A stretch of 64,000 nucleotides of DNA from Phanerodontia chrysosporium (GCA_001910725.1 MJGA01000054.1:1-64000); one strand, 5' to 3'; counted from the stretch's first letter, positions 52,556 to 64,000 are shown. The notes: a model not told the origin generated them from the sequence alone. Made by a program: numbers and translations.

Positions 52556-54574
52556 GCGCTGTGGGTCTAAAGGGCCCCATTCCTGAAAATAGAGGAAAAT
52601 AACGAAATATATTTATTTTCAGACCTAACTTGGTGTCCCTTCATGGTACAGAGCCTGCACAGGGCTCAAACATGTATATACACACTATGTAGAGCATGTG
52701 TATACACTGGATGCATGCTGTGCACCTTGGATGAGCTTCCAAGGTGGGGAAAAGCGAAAATAGAGGAGGTGGTGAAGATTGAGCTAGAAAATATTGTTTC
52801 GGCCGAAAAACCACCTAAGCGCTGGTGTGTAAAATCGTTTTACGTACGTAAAAACACCTAGGACATCAAGGATGCGTCTTTACGTACGTGAAACGATATG
52901 ACTAAGCACTGCCATTAGTTGGGGTCTTTTCTGGAGTATTTGCGCCTTAGTACACTCCGGGGTGCGCTATAAATCCCGGTAAAATGCGCAAATAATCCGC
53001 GGCCATGTATTACATTGGGATACAGTTTGATCGCACCTGCCCAGAAAGGCAACACAGCGCGATGGCTCGATTTCTACTTCTAAAATCGAAATAAATTAAG
53101 TAGCATCCTCAACTCTACCAGTGGCTTCTGGATAGTGTACATATATGGAAAGGAATGTCTGATATAGTGCCAAACTTTGTATAAACTGTGAAGCAAACTT
53201 TGATGGCAGGAAAGGCTCTATAATGCTCAATATCTTGTGAAATTGGATATTTATTCTATTCTTTGTATATATAGGTCTAGACCTGTATATACAGAGTATG
53301 GCTGGCATCTGCATAGTACGTATATATGGCTGCTGTATTATCACACTGACTCCAGCAATCCCGGCAGAATAGAGCCTGTGGATGAAGCTTAATCTGTTTA
53401 TTTCGCAGTTTTCAATAAATATATTTGTATAGCCTCACCAAGGAGGGGCCCTTTCAGGATACAATTGTTTATGATAGCAGCCATCCATGCATGCGCGCTA
53501 TATTATACCTGACAATATACATAGCCTTGCAAGGGTGAGCTAGCTACATCTTCCATCAGAGAAGCTTTTAACAGATAATTATAGTACTTGTACATGATAT
53601 CATATTTTATAGGGGGTGTTAGAGTGCAGTGGATATATGGACATGCAATATACTGTAGATGTTCATTGTAGGAGGTGAACTCGACTACAGGAGTGCTCTG
53701 CATCACACTGGTGGTAGTGAGCAAGCAACCAAATGTATTGGAGCAAAGGGTGAACTACTGATCTGGTGATAGTAGGTGAGCAACTGAAGAGCTCAGGGCA
53801 CTACCCCCACGATTTATATACTATCCTACAGAGGGGATCAAAGCGAACTAAGAACAAAGAAATGAAAGTGAAAGGGACAAAGGAAAAGAGTACAAAGGGA
53901 CTTCTTTGTCAGTGGCCCATGAGGGCCACTGCACCTGGTCAATCCACTGGGCCACTGAGAGCCGCTGAGTGCAGAGGGGCGGTTGCATCACAAAGGACAC
54001 AACTAATGCTCCCCCTGATACAGGATGTCTCTGCACAGGCCCCCCCCCCCCCCCCCCCCCACATTGAGCACATCTACTGCAAGCCCATAAGGCGACAGAG
54101 TGCAGCAACCTTGGCCACAGACAGAGCCTTGGTCAGGATGTCTGCAACCATCAGGTCAGTCTAGACATACTCCGGAGAGATCTGGCCATTCTCTATCACA
54201 TCGTGCAGTCAGTAGAGGTGCAGCTGAATGCGCTTCAATCACCCAAAATGCTCAGAATTCTTGACCACTGCAATAGCAGAGTTGTTATCCATGTAGAGCG
54301 TCAACGGGGAGTGAGAGAGATTGTAACCAAGCTATAAGTAGGTTGCACATCCAGGCAATGTCCCAGCCAGTCTGATTGGCAGTTATGTACTCCGCCTTTG
54401 TGGTAGTCTGTGCCACCACAGTCTGCAGCTTGCTGCTCCAGTTCATAGCACCAGTGCCCATTATGACAATGTAAGCACCAGTTGAGCACAGTGTGTTGTC
54501 AAAGTGATGTGCAAACTTGCGCCGGACTTGCAGTGGGTTCACGCAAGTGCCGACAACCGTCTGCCGTGTGGCGC

Positions 54575-55269
54575 TGTTGCGGAGCAAGGGCTCAACGCCG
54601 CACGAGGGAGGACAGATGGGGAGGACGACCGACGAGGCGCGGCGGAGCGAGTCACGCAGCGACGTACAACTTATTCAGCTGTCCGTATTGACCAAGATAT
54701 CATTAGTGTTTGTAACTACAATACAAGCGGGGGCTTACCTGTCCGTATTGACCAAGAGGTCGAGATGACGGACAGGAGCGAGAGGTGCTACCTATATATA
54801 CTACAAGAGTTCAGGGCAGGCTATACGATTACATAAGCTGATGGGCAGCGCTCAGCATAGCCAGCGAGGCTGCGACGCGGGCTGCGCGGCGAGGCTGTGC
54901 TGGGGCTATGTCACGAGGCTGTGTCAGCTGGCAGTGTCTCGAGGCTGCGTCGGGTCGAGGCTGTGTCATCAGGCTGATCAGCTCGGCGTGTCTCGGCGAG
55001 GGGAGTCATCAGGGATGACAGTGCCTCCTCGGCGATCCGGGGAACTGGTTGCAGGGCAGACCGGTGATCCGGGCAGTGTCTGAGCGCGCAGCGGGATGCG
55101 CTGGCGTCTAGGGGTGATGCGCCATCAGGGCGCTGGCGCTGCATGGCCAGGCGCTGAGTGTGGGCGGCTAGGACTCCAGACGGCGCGAGGGCTGCTCGCC
55201 CGTTGGAGTAATCGAGGAAAATAGCCAAAAATCGGCGAAAAATAGGGCAGCACCGTCACATCCGTGACA
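54575..55269 (-). repeat. Solo LTR of family A (copy 4, 695 bp)
   Basis: Ends TGTTGCGG and CCGTGACA. The TSD is GGCGC at 54570-54574 and 55270-55274. It is absent from the left repeat, which shows the empty site at about 17430-17445. Confidence 0.92.
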
Positions 55270-55945
55270 GGCGCGGAAGCAAAACACCTTTGGGTGATCA
55301 AGGCTAATACCACAGCCTCCCTTTCATGGTAATTTCTGTATAGTTATAGCTTTGATAATCGTCCCCGCTCCTTTATATACATTTCACAGCCCCCTCTTGA
55401 CACTTAGAGACTTGATTACTCTAAGTGTGCATTTTCCTTCATACCTGCGAACTCCAGTAATGTACTAATGCATGTATTAGTTACTGGACTGAGCGTCCCC
55501 CTACAAATACATGATAGAGACTTGATTACTCTGAGTTTACTGGACTGAGCATTCGCCTACAGGTCCTGCGCACCCGACTGAGCCTCTCGGTCGCCCCTTA
55601 CCAGAAGCGCCACCTCCCGTGCACTTCTGATATGTGTCAGAGTTTCCGGCATAGTCAGCATTCGAGTAGGTCACAAAGAGCTCCTTCATTGCAGCAGGCC
55701 CATAGGTGAGCTGCAAGTTCAGAGAGCCCTTGAGGTATTAGAAGAGTGATTGATTGCCTGTCAATGGGTCTGGCCAGGGTTCACATTAAAGTGAGCTAGC
55801 ACAAGGACTGCATAGACAATGTCAGGATGAGTGCAGGTGGCAAGGCACATGAGGAAGCCAACAGCACTGATATAGGGAAGATTTTGCATGGCAGCGTGCT
55901 CTTCTCGAGTGGAGAAACAGTCTGCTGTAGACAACCGCTTACCAG

Positions 55946-56545
55946 TATCACAAAAATGCGCTGCCCTAGCGCCTATACACCAAAGCAACCAGCAATACTC
56001 ACTGGCAAAGGTTTACTTGGACTACAAAGGGTGTAGCCAAGCTTGAAGACGAGGTATAGAGACTAGAGAGGTGAGATGCGATGAGATTGAAGCTGGGGAG
56101 GCACCCCCAGCCCTCAGGGTTTATATACATGTGCACCAGGTCCCCAGGGACCGGTGTTCAGGGTCCTAGCTATCTAATACCTACTACGCTATTGGCTAGT
56201 GCCCTACAGGCATTCCTACATTCTCCTACACGTTCTTAAATGTTCCTACGATGTCCCAGAAACCTCCAGAACGTTCCAGCACTGTCCGGACCTGTCCAGA
56301 GACCTCCAGGACTTTCTAGTCCATTCCGGAGTGTCTCGGCGCTTCCAGACCCTTGCCTGCTTCTAGACCTTTGACCATGTGACCCTGGGATACCGCACGT
56401 GTGCGCATCACGTGACCGCCGTATCACGTGACCAGCCCCGAGCCTAGGGCTGTCACTCCAGCGCTTCTGCATGTCACAGTTCGGAGTAGTCGCTTCTGTC
56501 ACCTGCTGCCCCTAACCCTAAGAGTTGAGACGAAAAACTGTGACA
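55946..56545 (-). repeat. Solo LTR of family B, right repeat copy (600 bp)
   Basis: TSD ACCAG at 55941-55945 and 56546-56550, the complement of CTGGT in the left repeat. It is part of the duplicated unit. Confidence 0.9.
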
Positions 56546-57587
56546 ACCAGGATTCATGGATGTCTGCACAGAGGAGCAGAATACTCTAGCATATCGAGAA
56601 TGTACTGACGCTGTGAGATGGAGATGCAGTGGTTGGGACGATTCCACATAATCTAAATACCTAGCAGGAAGGATGTGGGATCCAGGTCGCGAAGCTTGTA
56701 GTAGTCAGAGAGCTATTGCACTATGTGGTCAGTCTCAGCAGCACTGGTGGAGGCAATGGTGATGTCATCAATAAAGACAGGCATGATAATCCCGGCGGCA
56801 TCCCTGTGGTAAAGGTGGAGCGAGGCATCAGATTTGAACCAGGTAAAACCTAGATCGTGCAGTGTAGCGTGTAGAGTCTTGTTCCAGACATGTCCAGCTT
56901 GTTTGAGACTGTACAGTGCTTTTCTGAGTTGCAGGATATTGCCAGGTTGGCCAAAGTGGAAGTCCTCAGGTTGCTGCATGTAGACCTCCTCTTTTAGTAT
57001 GCCATTAGTGTAGGTGTTTGAGATGTCAATAGAGTGCAAGTCCAGGTCCTCGAGTGTGGACAGTGCAAGGACAATCTGAATGGAGGCCATGCATGCTGTA
57101 GGGGTAAAAGTCTCCACATAGTCGAAGCCAGGTCATTGAGCATAGCCTTTGACTACAAGATGGGCCTTGTAGTGTTTCAGCTTACCGTCAGGAAAGAATT
57201 TCTGCACAAAGACCTAGCGATTAGTGATGGCCCCCTTGCCTGGAGAAAGAGCACAGGGCTCCCAAATCTCATTGGCAAATAGGACCTCAATCACAGCGTG
57301 GGCTGCCTTCTTCCATTCCTCTGCATCAGATTGCTTCATCACAGCACTCCAGCTATTCGGCCAAGTATCCCCTGCAGCCTCAGTCTTAAGACAAAGCTCG
57401 TTTGTGGAGGTGTCTGATAGTGGAACATCATTCTATTAACGAGGTTTCTCAGCAGTGGGCTCTGATTGAGCAGGCTGGGCAGATTGGCCAGACGAAGCTG
57501 GCTTGACCTTCCACCATTCACTAGGAGGCTTGATGGTGCATCTGGGGTGAGACTCTGCTAGGGAAGGCTGAGAGCCAGATGGGTGGG

Positions 57588-58186
57588 TGTCACAGTTTTG
57601 CATCTCAACCCTTAGGGTTAGGGGCAGCAGGTGACAGAAGCGATTACTCCGAACTGTAACATGCAGAAGCACTGGAGTGATAGCCCTAGGCTCGGAGCTG
57701 GTCACATGATATGGCAGTCACGTGAGGCGCACACGTGCAGTGTTCCAGAGTCACATAGTCGAAGGTCTAGAAGTAGACAAGGGTCTGAAAGCGCCGAGAC
57801 ACTCCAGAATGGACTGGAAAGTTCTGGAGGTCTCTGAACAGGTCTGGACAGTGCTGGAACGTTCTGGAGGTTTCTGGGACATTGTAGGAACATTTAGGAA
57901 CGTGTAGGAGAATGTAGAAATGTCTATAGGGCACTAGCCAATAGCATAGTAGATATTAGATAGCTAGAACCCTGAACACCGGTCCCCGGGGACCTGGTGC
58001 ACATGTATATAAATTCTGAGGGCTGGGATGTCTCCCCAGCTTCAATCTCATTGCATCTCACCTCTCTAGTCTCTATACTTCGTCTTCAAGCTTGGCTACA
58101 CCCTTTGTAATCCAAGTAAACCTTTGCCAGTAAGTATTGCTGGTTGGTTTGGTATATAGGTGCTAGAGCAGCGCATTTTTATGATA
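57588..58186 (+). repeat. Diverged LTR B', right repeat copy (599 bp)
   Basis: Inverted duplicate of 14522-15120. Confidence 0.8.
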
Positions 58187-59171
58187 CTTCCAACTGGGAC
58201 ATGTGCTAGATGCCTGTATGGCATAGAGATAATGCACTGGTTTTATAAGACTTTATCTCAAGGATTAAAGTTTATAATGTCATATATTCTCTTTCAAAAG
58301 TAACTGAGTTTTTGTTCTTATACAAGGTCTCATGTGGCTCTAATATATATACATACTTTACGGACAAGGTTAGTAAATGTCAGATGCATTTTGTTTCATG
58401 CAAATGAGCCTAAAATAGGTGCACATCTGAAAATGAAGTGAAAGTGAAGATTATTATAGAAAAAAAATGTTTTGGCCAAAGTGCTGGTAAATCAAGGCAG
58501 AACTCATATACAAATCTGGATCAAAGAAGATATCATATACCTGAATGCTCAATAGAACTTGACTAAACAATATAGCAGGCTTGTAGTCTTTTATGCAATA
58601 TTTGTTCTGTTATTCTTTATAAATCCTGGTAAACTGAGCAATTAGTTTGCTATAGTGTGATGCACGATGGATACAAGCAATTTAAAGTCGATGAAAGATT
58701 ATATACTACAATTAAAGAGTACAGAGCTAGGGTCAGGATCAAGAGTTGAGGCATTTGACTTTTCATATTGAATGTCAAGAAAGAAGTGAGCATTTATAGT
58801 GATTGCTAAAAATAACACAATGAAACTAGGCCTCTTGGCATGCATCAGCCCCTGAATATCTGTAGATATATGTATAACATTAATTAAATGCATGTAATAT
58901 TCATATATAATATAAAGTGTGCATATCCAAAATTGTAATTAATGAAAGGCTTACTATGGCAAATATGACTCTGCAAAACAAGTAACCAATTTAATCCTTT
59001 GAATATACATCACCCATTCTGCTCAGTGCAACAAACAGCACCGCAAAAAATTTCAGTGCTAATTCTATTACATTCTTTATAAAAGCCACTGTATTTCAAA
59101 TATACTATTTATTTTAGTACTCAAGCATGAAGAAATCGTACTCGCCGACTCACGGCCTACACTGACCTAGT

Positions 59172-61949
59172 TCTTATACGTTGAGTAGGATCAGTTGAAG
59201 CCATTCCTGTGCGTCGTACGTGAATGGCGACATTTGAAAATGCTGAAACGTGCCAGTAAAGGTCATATCGCTGGAGGCGTGCAGGAGATAGGGCCGGGCA
59301 AGTTGTGCCTTTGGTGTCCGGCATGCTCTGATCCCGAATGAAATCTCCCGGCAAATTGGGAGCTGATATCAGACGATCTCAAGTATGTCCACCTTGCCAT
59401 CGCTCCGTGCAGCTTGACTGATCTGTTACAGGTATATCTATACGATAGCAATAGCAATCGACGCAAATTTTCGCTTGAAGCGCCAGGCAGTGTCGAACAA
59501 CGCCCGCGACCCTGCGCTGATCTCTGGTGACGGATTCTTCGTCGAGAATACGGAATACGAGCGCTTCATCCTTAAGCATGTCGACGAAGAAGATGTACGT
59601 ATTCGTTATGGTGTTAGGACCACATGGAGCCTGACCTCCGTCGCAGATGAGCACTTGTACTGGCTTTAAAGTGCTGCTATATGCAAATACCCGTTTCAAC
59701 AAGGGGTATGCCCTGACCGGTGTCACAATGGCAGTCTGTGCTCGCCACGGGTTCGTACTACCCAATGGTGTCGGTGACCTTCAGAAGGGCGAACGGTGTG
59801 TACTGTCTGCTGTGCACAACATTGTCCGAGTCTAACTCCGTTTTTAGACATTGCAATATGGACTTTGTTACCGCGGCGGTCTTTGCATTGGTCGCGCGAG
59901 GAATCCCAATCCTACTATCATACGACATCATGTGCCAGTGGGTTCGCAATCGCGAATGTCGCTGGATGTTGGAGAACTTTCCGCCCCATCTCCGGATCCA
60001 GTTACCGGAAGGGGAAATCCGGTACGCAATCCCCAAATATCACTTCAATGGCCACAGGGAAGAGGGGCACAACCAGCACTCCCTGAATCTGCGCAAGGGA
60101 TCGTGCCGAACGGATGGCGAGGAGATCGAGTGAAACTGGTTTCGCCACGAGGGCACAGCCACCAGCACGTGCGAGATGGGGCCGGGTTCGCGTCACGACA
60201 CGCTCGAAGATCATTTCCAATTCTCGAACCATCTAAAATTTGTAGACATGGGTGAGTGGATATATATGGTCAGCACCACCCAACTCATCCGCTCGCTTAG
60301 GTTCAAGTCTTCGCCGTCGCCACAAGAAAGCTCTCACGGAGAGCGCGAAGTTCCAAAAACTCTTCAACGATTTTTCAGACGGTCTTCAACCCGAGAACGT
60401 GACCGAATGGATCCAGGCTGCAGACAATCTGGGAGAAGGATCTCACACTGCCGGATCCTTATTTTATGTCGCCATCGGATATGTAGTCGAAATCAGAATT
60501 AGATGGATATGACCGCTCACGCATCTTTGGCAGGCCTCACCGAATCTGACATACGCCAGCAGCTTGCTGCAGAAGACGACAAACTTGCGTCCGAGGGAGT
60601 GTTCTCGTTGCACGAGATCTCACCGGCAAGCATGCTTTCCGAGATGTTAGATATCGAGGACTAACAGTGAGTTCATTGGCAAGCCGATGTTCCCCCTTCA
60701 TTCTCATGATTTTATGCCCAGGCGACGCTTCCGTCTGAAGTTTCCTCACACCGCCGACGGCACTCCTCAGCGCGCAATCGAAGTCCTTGAGAAGCAGGCC
60801 GCTCTACGACGATGCATGGGGACGGCTTGTGCGGTACAAGCGGTATACATGCCAGTCACTCTTCAGATGCTCACTCGGTACCAAATGCGGCTGCGAGAAG
60901 CCGCCGCTGCACGCTCGACCTCAGGAACGAGTCGTCCAACAAGTGGACGTCCCCGTCAGCAGCGCCTTCAAAACGAATTTGTTGACCTCGCCGACCCGGC
61001 TGAGGATCAGCCACTCTTTTTACCCTCCGAGTTACCAGCTGACGTGCTCCAGTCGTGCCTTGAAGGTCTTGCTGACATTGAGGCTAGGCTCCAAGAAGGT
61101 CAGCTTCGGGACTCACTCGACAAGCTGTGGGTCCAGCTACACGTCAAAGCACGGCTCGTCAACTTCAAAATGCGTAACGTACGCCATCAAGGAGCATTGA
61201 CGCGTGCTATGAAGAGGCTCGACTCGAACGAGGAGAAGATCAAGGCTCTCGCATTCAAGTACCGCGCTGTGCGCGCCGCCAAGATGTCCCTCTCGGGTTC
61301 AGGCCTCTGGGAGCGCCAGTGGCAAATCTTAAGGCCGCAAGATGTATGCTACATGCGCGAGGCAGAACCGCTTCAGGAAGGTAATAGCTCCACTCAGAGA
61401 GCGACGGAGGGCACCCGCGCGGTTTCCTGGATCTGGGTAGCCACAGACAAAGAGGGCGAGGAGGCAACTGCAGGATCAACGAGGGGCATGCAAGAAGGTG
61501 CATGCTAAACCTTGCTACCGCGACTGCCACTAATTGCTCTCAGCCCTTCCTAGTGAATACCTCCGTGCACGGGCACGTCACCTGTGCTTTGAGGAAGAGA
61601 AGACTCAGCTCGCTGAAGATAAACGGAGGGTGCTCGTCTCACTCGAACGAAACGCTCTCGACTGGGACCTGCATCGGGCTCAGGTGGCCGACGTGTACGA
61701 AGACAACGCAGTGATGGTTGGGGTAGCTGCATATGCGTCACGACAGAACGCGTACCAACGCGGTCTGAAGTAGAAGTTTCACACTATGTGGTCTCATGGA
61801 GCGGCTGAGGTGGCATGTCGGGACGTTCAACATGACGAAGCCAAGAACGGAGAGGTCGTCGTCACCTACGTCCCGAACGAGTCTGACGGAGAAGAAGGAC
61901 GAGACTCGGATAATGAGGATTCAGAGTGGTCAGATAGCGAAAGCTGATA
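59172..61949 (+). pseudogene. KDZ-family transposase, 5' end cut by the 7.15-kb repeat
   Basis: Spliced reading starts at the repeat border. GKLCLWCPACSDPE is followed by a TGA (59339), then an intron at 59383-59431 (GTATGT...TTACAG) and the KDZ hallmark AIDANFRLKRQ. Next come MSTCTGFKVLLYANTRFNKG, CARHGFVLPNGVGDLQKGER, SYDIMCQW, YAIPKYHFNGHREE, RTDGEEIE with a TGA (60130) and EMGPGSRHDTLEDH. Further introns fit at 59595-59646, 59796-59848, 60250-60298 and 60667-60721. The C-terminus shows AVYMPVTLQMLTRYQ, LRDSLDKLWVQLHVKARLV and an acidic end (DGEEGRDSDNEDSEWSDSES). Other stops are TAA 60662 and TAG 61771. The N-terminal exons are missing. It is a dead copy of a large basidiomycete DNA transposon. 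Confidence 0.85.
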
Positions 61950-62327
61950 TGCATGTAACTCATAGTCCTGAATTCATAAGTCTTCGGGGGTATCTGCACG
62001 CGTGAAGGGGTGCGGGGAGGACTTAGCCGTCTCAGCAGATGTGTGTCACGTGATCTCGGTAATAGAATACAGAGCTGTCCCGCCTACCCATCGGTTGATT
62101 TCTGGGTTACATTCACTACTATGTACACCTTCCACCATCTCTGCGCCTGGTAGCGGAGGTGTATAGATCAATACATAGGGTCTTCCCACGAGGGTACAGA
62201 ATATTTAAGCGCACAAGTACATGGACACGAGGAAAGGTGCAGAGCATGTGAAAACTAGTAAAGTGATCGATGTAATGGTTTCTCAATGCCTTTGAACGTC
62301 GCCGAGACTTCTTGCAATTATACCATA

Positions 62328-63022
62328 TTTATTTTTGAATTGACTTGCCACGCGTAGCAGATGAGGGGTTACCAGGATGCGCTGAGGGGAGGGGAAAATG
62401 TTATACTACTATACCGTGCATGCAGAATATATCCACATATCCTAGGATTTTCTCGGATTTTCCTATTATTTTCCCGCACTTTTTCAGCATTTTTCCTCGC
62501 ATTTTTCTCTCCCTTTCCCCGCATTTTCCCGCGGACCGGTCAGCGTTTTCGAGCTTGCTCAAAGGTCTTGGATGACGTACGCATATGTTTGAGCGCTCCA
62601 GAATATTCCTATGTTTTTCCAGTCTGGCATTCTCCGGGGGTTGGGAACGCGAGGGGTGCACGTCGCGCCCGGGTGCGCCCACGTGGCCGCCACCAAGCTG
62701 CTGGGTCGCTCGATTCAGCAGTGTTTTGATGGGAGAGGGCCCAACGGTCCAAGTCCGGCGTCACCTGAATATATGGCGGGTTTTCCACAGGTTTTCCTAT
62801 AGTTTCTCACCCGGGACCACCCCAAGAAACCACCGGGCCTGCTGCGCATCATCTTCCTTTGATGTATATACCTAATTGTGTCCCACTAGACGTGCCGAGA
62901 CATGCCGGAGGTCTATTTAAGCCTAGGAATGCCCAAACACATTAGTTGCCTGGTTAGTGCCAAATGATGTAACGCACATGATACCGGTTGGTCCTATATG
63001 AAACATCAAACATGGCCCAAGG
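62328..63022 (+). repeat. KDZ element terminal repeat, uninterrupted copy (about 695 bp)
   Basis: Matches 24404-24851 plus 37979-38230. It contains the empty target of gypsy D (ATATG, about 62774-62778) and subterminal GCATTTT repeats. Both copies end at gypsy F gag, on opposite gag halves and in opposite gag orientation, so they are the two inverted termini of one insertion, now displaced by inversion. Confidence 0.85.
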
Positions 63023-63273
63023 CCTCGCAGCATGGAAGAGGCGGGCCGTATCAGAGCCTTTCCCCTTGAATGGGACGGGCTTCTCGACGAAGGGCAGTTT
63101 CTTGTTCGCGTTGACCGTTGCGTTGACCGTTGTCTGATTGGTGCCAATAGTCTGGGCCAGAGTGTTAACCGTGTTTGTGAGCTGCGTCATTGCCTGGGCC
63201 ATCTGCAGGAGGGCAGCAGAAATGGGGTCGGGGGGGCCGGGCCAGGAGGCGCTCCATCGGGAGTGCTCGACAT
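63023..63273 (-). pseudogene. Gypsy F gag, N-terminal half
   Basis: Minus strand from ATG 63273 (MSSTPDGAPPGPAPP); a one-base length change in the C-run shifts to the frame of DPISAALLQMAQAMTQL, then NANKKLPFVEKPVPFKGKG, and it ends at GSDTARLFHAA against the KDZ terminal repeat. The text fits directly onto AAYRIYADGQ at 38231. The capsid start (PFKGKGSDTARLF) is typical of basidiomycete gypsy gags. Confidence 0.8.
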
Positions 63274-63691
63274 ATTGGGGGGACGGGGAGTGTTTGCTCC
63301 TGAGTGAGCGCAGGAGAGGTTAAACGGGGAAGGAGCAGGTTCGTGGTCTGAGAGAACAGAGCCGAGCGATGTCTCAGGAGATGAGTGGTGGCTGCTGTCC
63401 GGAGGGCTGCGGTCGGGGGTGTTCAGGGTGGTAGCGGAGGTGCAGGCGAATTCTAGCCTTTGCGCGAAGCGAGGGAGCTCGAATTGGACTTCTCGAGTGC
63501 TCAGTGGAAGCTGTGGGACTGATGGGGCGCTTTCTCGATATTGGCAGGGCTGTTCACTGCAGAAGACGTCTTCCCAGTTTTCACCTCTGTCGAGAAGATG
63601 GCTATCACGGACTTCACCAGTCTCATAATTTCTCGCAAAGAAATGCGGGTCGCGCGAGCAGTCGTAATCCAGAGCGACACGAGATGTATTT
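63274..63691 (-). other. Open frame upstream of gypsy F gag
   Basis: On the minus strand a frame is open from about 63668 into the gag ATG (RDYDCSRDPHFFARNYETGE ... RPPNMSSTPDG). It may be an N-terminal gag extension or the end of the pre-gag protein after a frameshift. No domain is recognised. Confidence 0.5.
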
Positions 63692-64000
63692 TATAAACTA
63701 CTCGAAATATCCAGCTCGGTACATGATATCTAGTTCTTCCACGATGCGGCGGAAGTTGCACCTTAAACCGATGAACGAAATGTCACCAATCTGAGCAAGA
63801 CCTAGCTCGTATTGGTGCCACTCCTTAAACATGGTGGTAGGGGCGAGGCGGACAAGCTCAGCACGGATCTGCTGGAGGCGCTCGATCAGCTGGCAGACGC
63901 CGCGTGCGTGGTCGCTGTTGACGAGGTGGAACAGATCGACTTCTTCGACGGCCTTGAGACGCTTGATGGTGGCGTCGAGCTTGGGCGTGAAGATGCCGAC
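63692..64000 (-). CDS. Pre-gag ORF of gypsy F (partial, runs off the window)
   Basis: Minus strand, open from the window edge to a TAG near 63693. The C-terminal text FKEWHQYELGLAQIGDISF, then FRRIVEELDIMY, has the same pattern as the pre-gag ORFs of C and H (an EW/W-I start, SF in the middle, then an F/R...EL helix). It supports a pre-gag gene in all three families, although similarity at this distance is weak. The start is not in the window. Confidence 0.5.

Larger units (their letters stand above)
54110..57587 (-). pseudogene. Ty1/copia pol relic, right repeat copy
   Basis: Inverted duplicate of 15121-17935 with the same stops. It is interrupted by a solo LTR B (55946-56545) as in the left copy, and in addition by LTR A copy 4 (54575-55269). 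RT text (LHSIDISNTYTNGILKEEV, FIDDITIAS) lies at 56713-57117 and RNase H at 54285-54490. Confidence 0.85.
46729..59171 (-). repeat. Right, inverted copy of the 7.15-kb repeat, with two later insertions
   Basis: Same sequence as 13537-20685, inverted. Added here are a MULE (47972-52555) and a solo LTR A (54575-55269), both with TSDs that are single-copy in the left repeat. The left copy therefore shows the empty sites, and both insertions post-date duplication of the unit. Confidence 0.92.

Overview
The window looks like a transposon graveyard from a filamentous basidiomycete, probably an Agaricomycete. The evidence is short introns with GTATGT/GTGAGT donors, chromodomain Ty3/gypsy elements, Ty1/copia remnants, a KDZ (Kyakuja-Dileera-Zisupton) transposase, a Mutator-like (MULE) transposase with a SWIM finger, and a LINE with an RNase H domain. 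I recognise no ordinary host gene, rRNA, CRISPR or bacterial feature. Nearly every base belongs to an element nested in another. Many insertions can be proven from target-site duplications (TSDs), and for two of them the uninterrupted target is also present in the window.

Layout. 1-4582: decayed LINE (+), inserted in a gypsy integrase relic (4583-6118, -; called F2). 6714-13536: 5' part of gypsy 'C' (+), holding a solo LTR 'A' (11455-12146). 13537-20685: left copy of a 7.15-kb repeat that contains a copia relic and 'B'-type LTRs. 20908-24088: a spliced gene of a large KDZ element. 24404-38230: one ~0.7-kb KDZ terminal repeat, split by gypsy 'D' (24852-37978), itself split by gypsy 'H' (29357-36448, -). 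38231-44404: gypsy 'F' (gag C-half, protease/RT, integrase tail, a third ORF, part of an LTR), with two more A LTRs. 44405-46728: 3' part of gypsy C (-). 46729-59171: right, inverted copy of the 7.15-kb repeat, enlarged by a MULE (47972-52555) and a solo LTR A (54575-55269). 59172-61949: KDZ transposase. 62328-63022: second KDZ terminal repeat. 63023-64000: gag N-half and pre-gag ORF of F (-).

The pieces make sense if the 26 kb between the two 7.15-kb copies (20686-46728) is flipped. One flip rejoins both halves of gypsy C and both halves of the KDZ element, and puts the two F gag halves in one orientation on either side of the KDZ terminal repeats. This is either a real inversion by recombination between inverted repeats or an assembly error at those repeats. 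The repeats appear to differ by only 1 bp in a G-run, apart from two later insertions.

The most interesting biology is in gypsy C and H. Both appear self-primed: 11 nt just inside the 5' LTR are complementary to 11 nt about 33 nt downstream of the LTR TATA box. Both share a 20-nt leader block containing GTAAGT, carry an extra helical ORF before gag, and end pol with a dUTPase domain after integrase and chromodomain. H is young (its 600-bp LTRs look identical), lacks reverse transcriptase and RNase H, keeps its other ORFs largely open, and has about 1.3 kb of leader with no ATG in any frame before gag, although that leader contains the 270-codon pre-gag frame. D also has an ATG-free leader, open in frame with gag.
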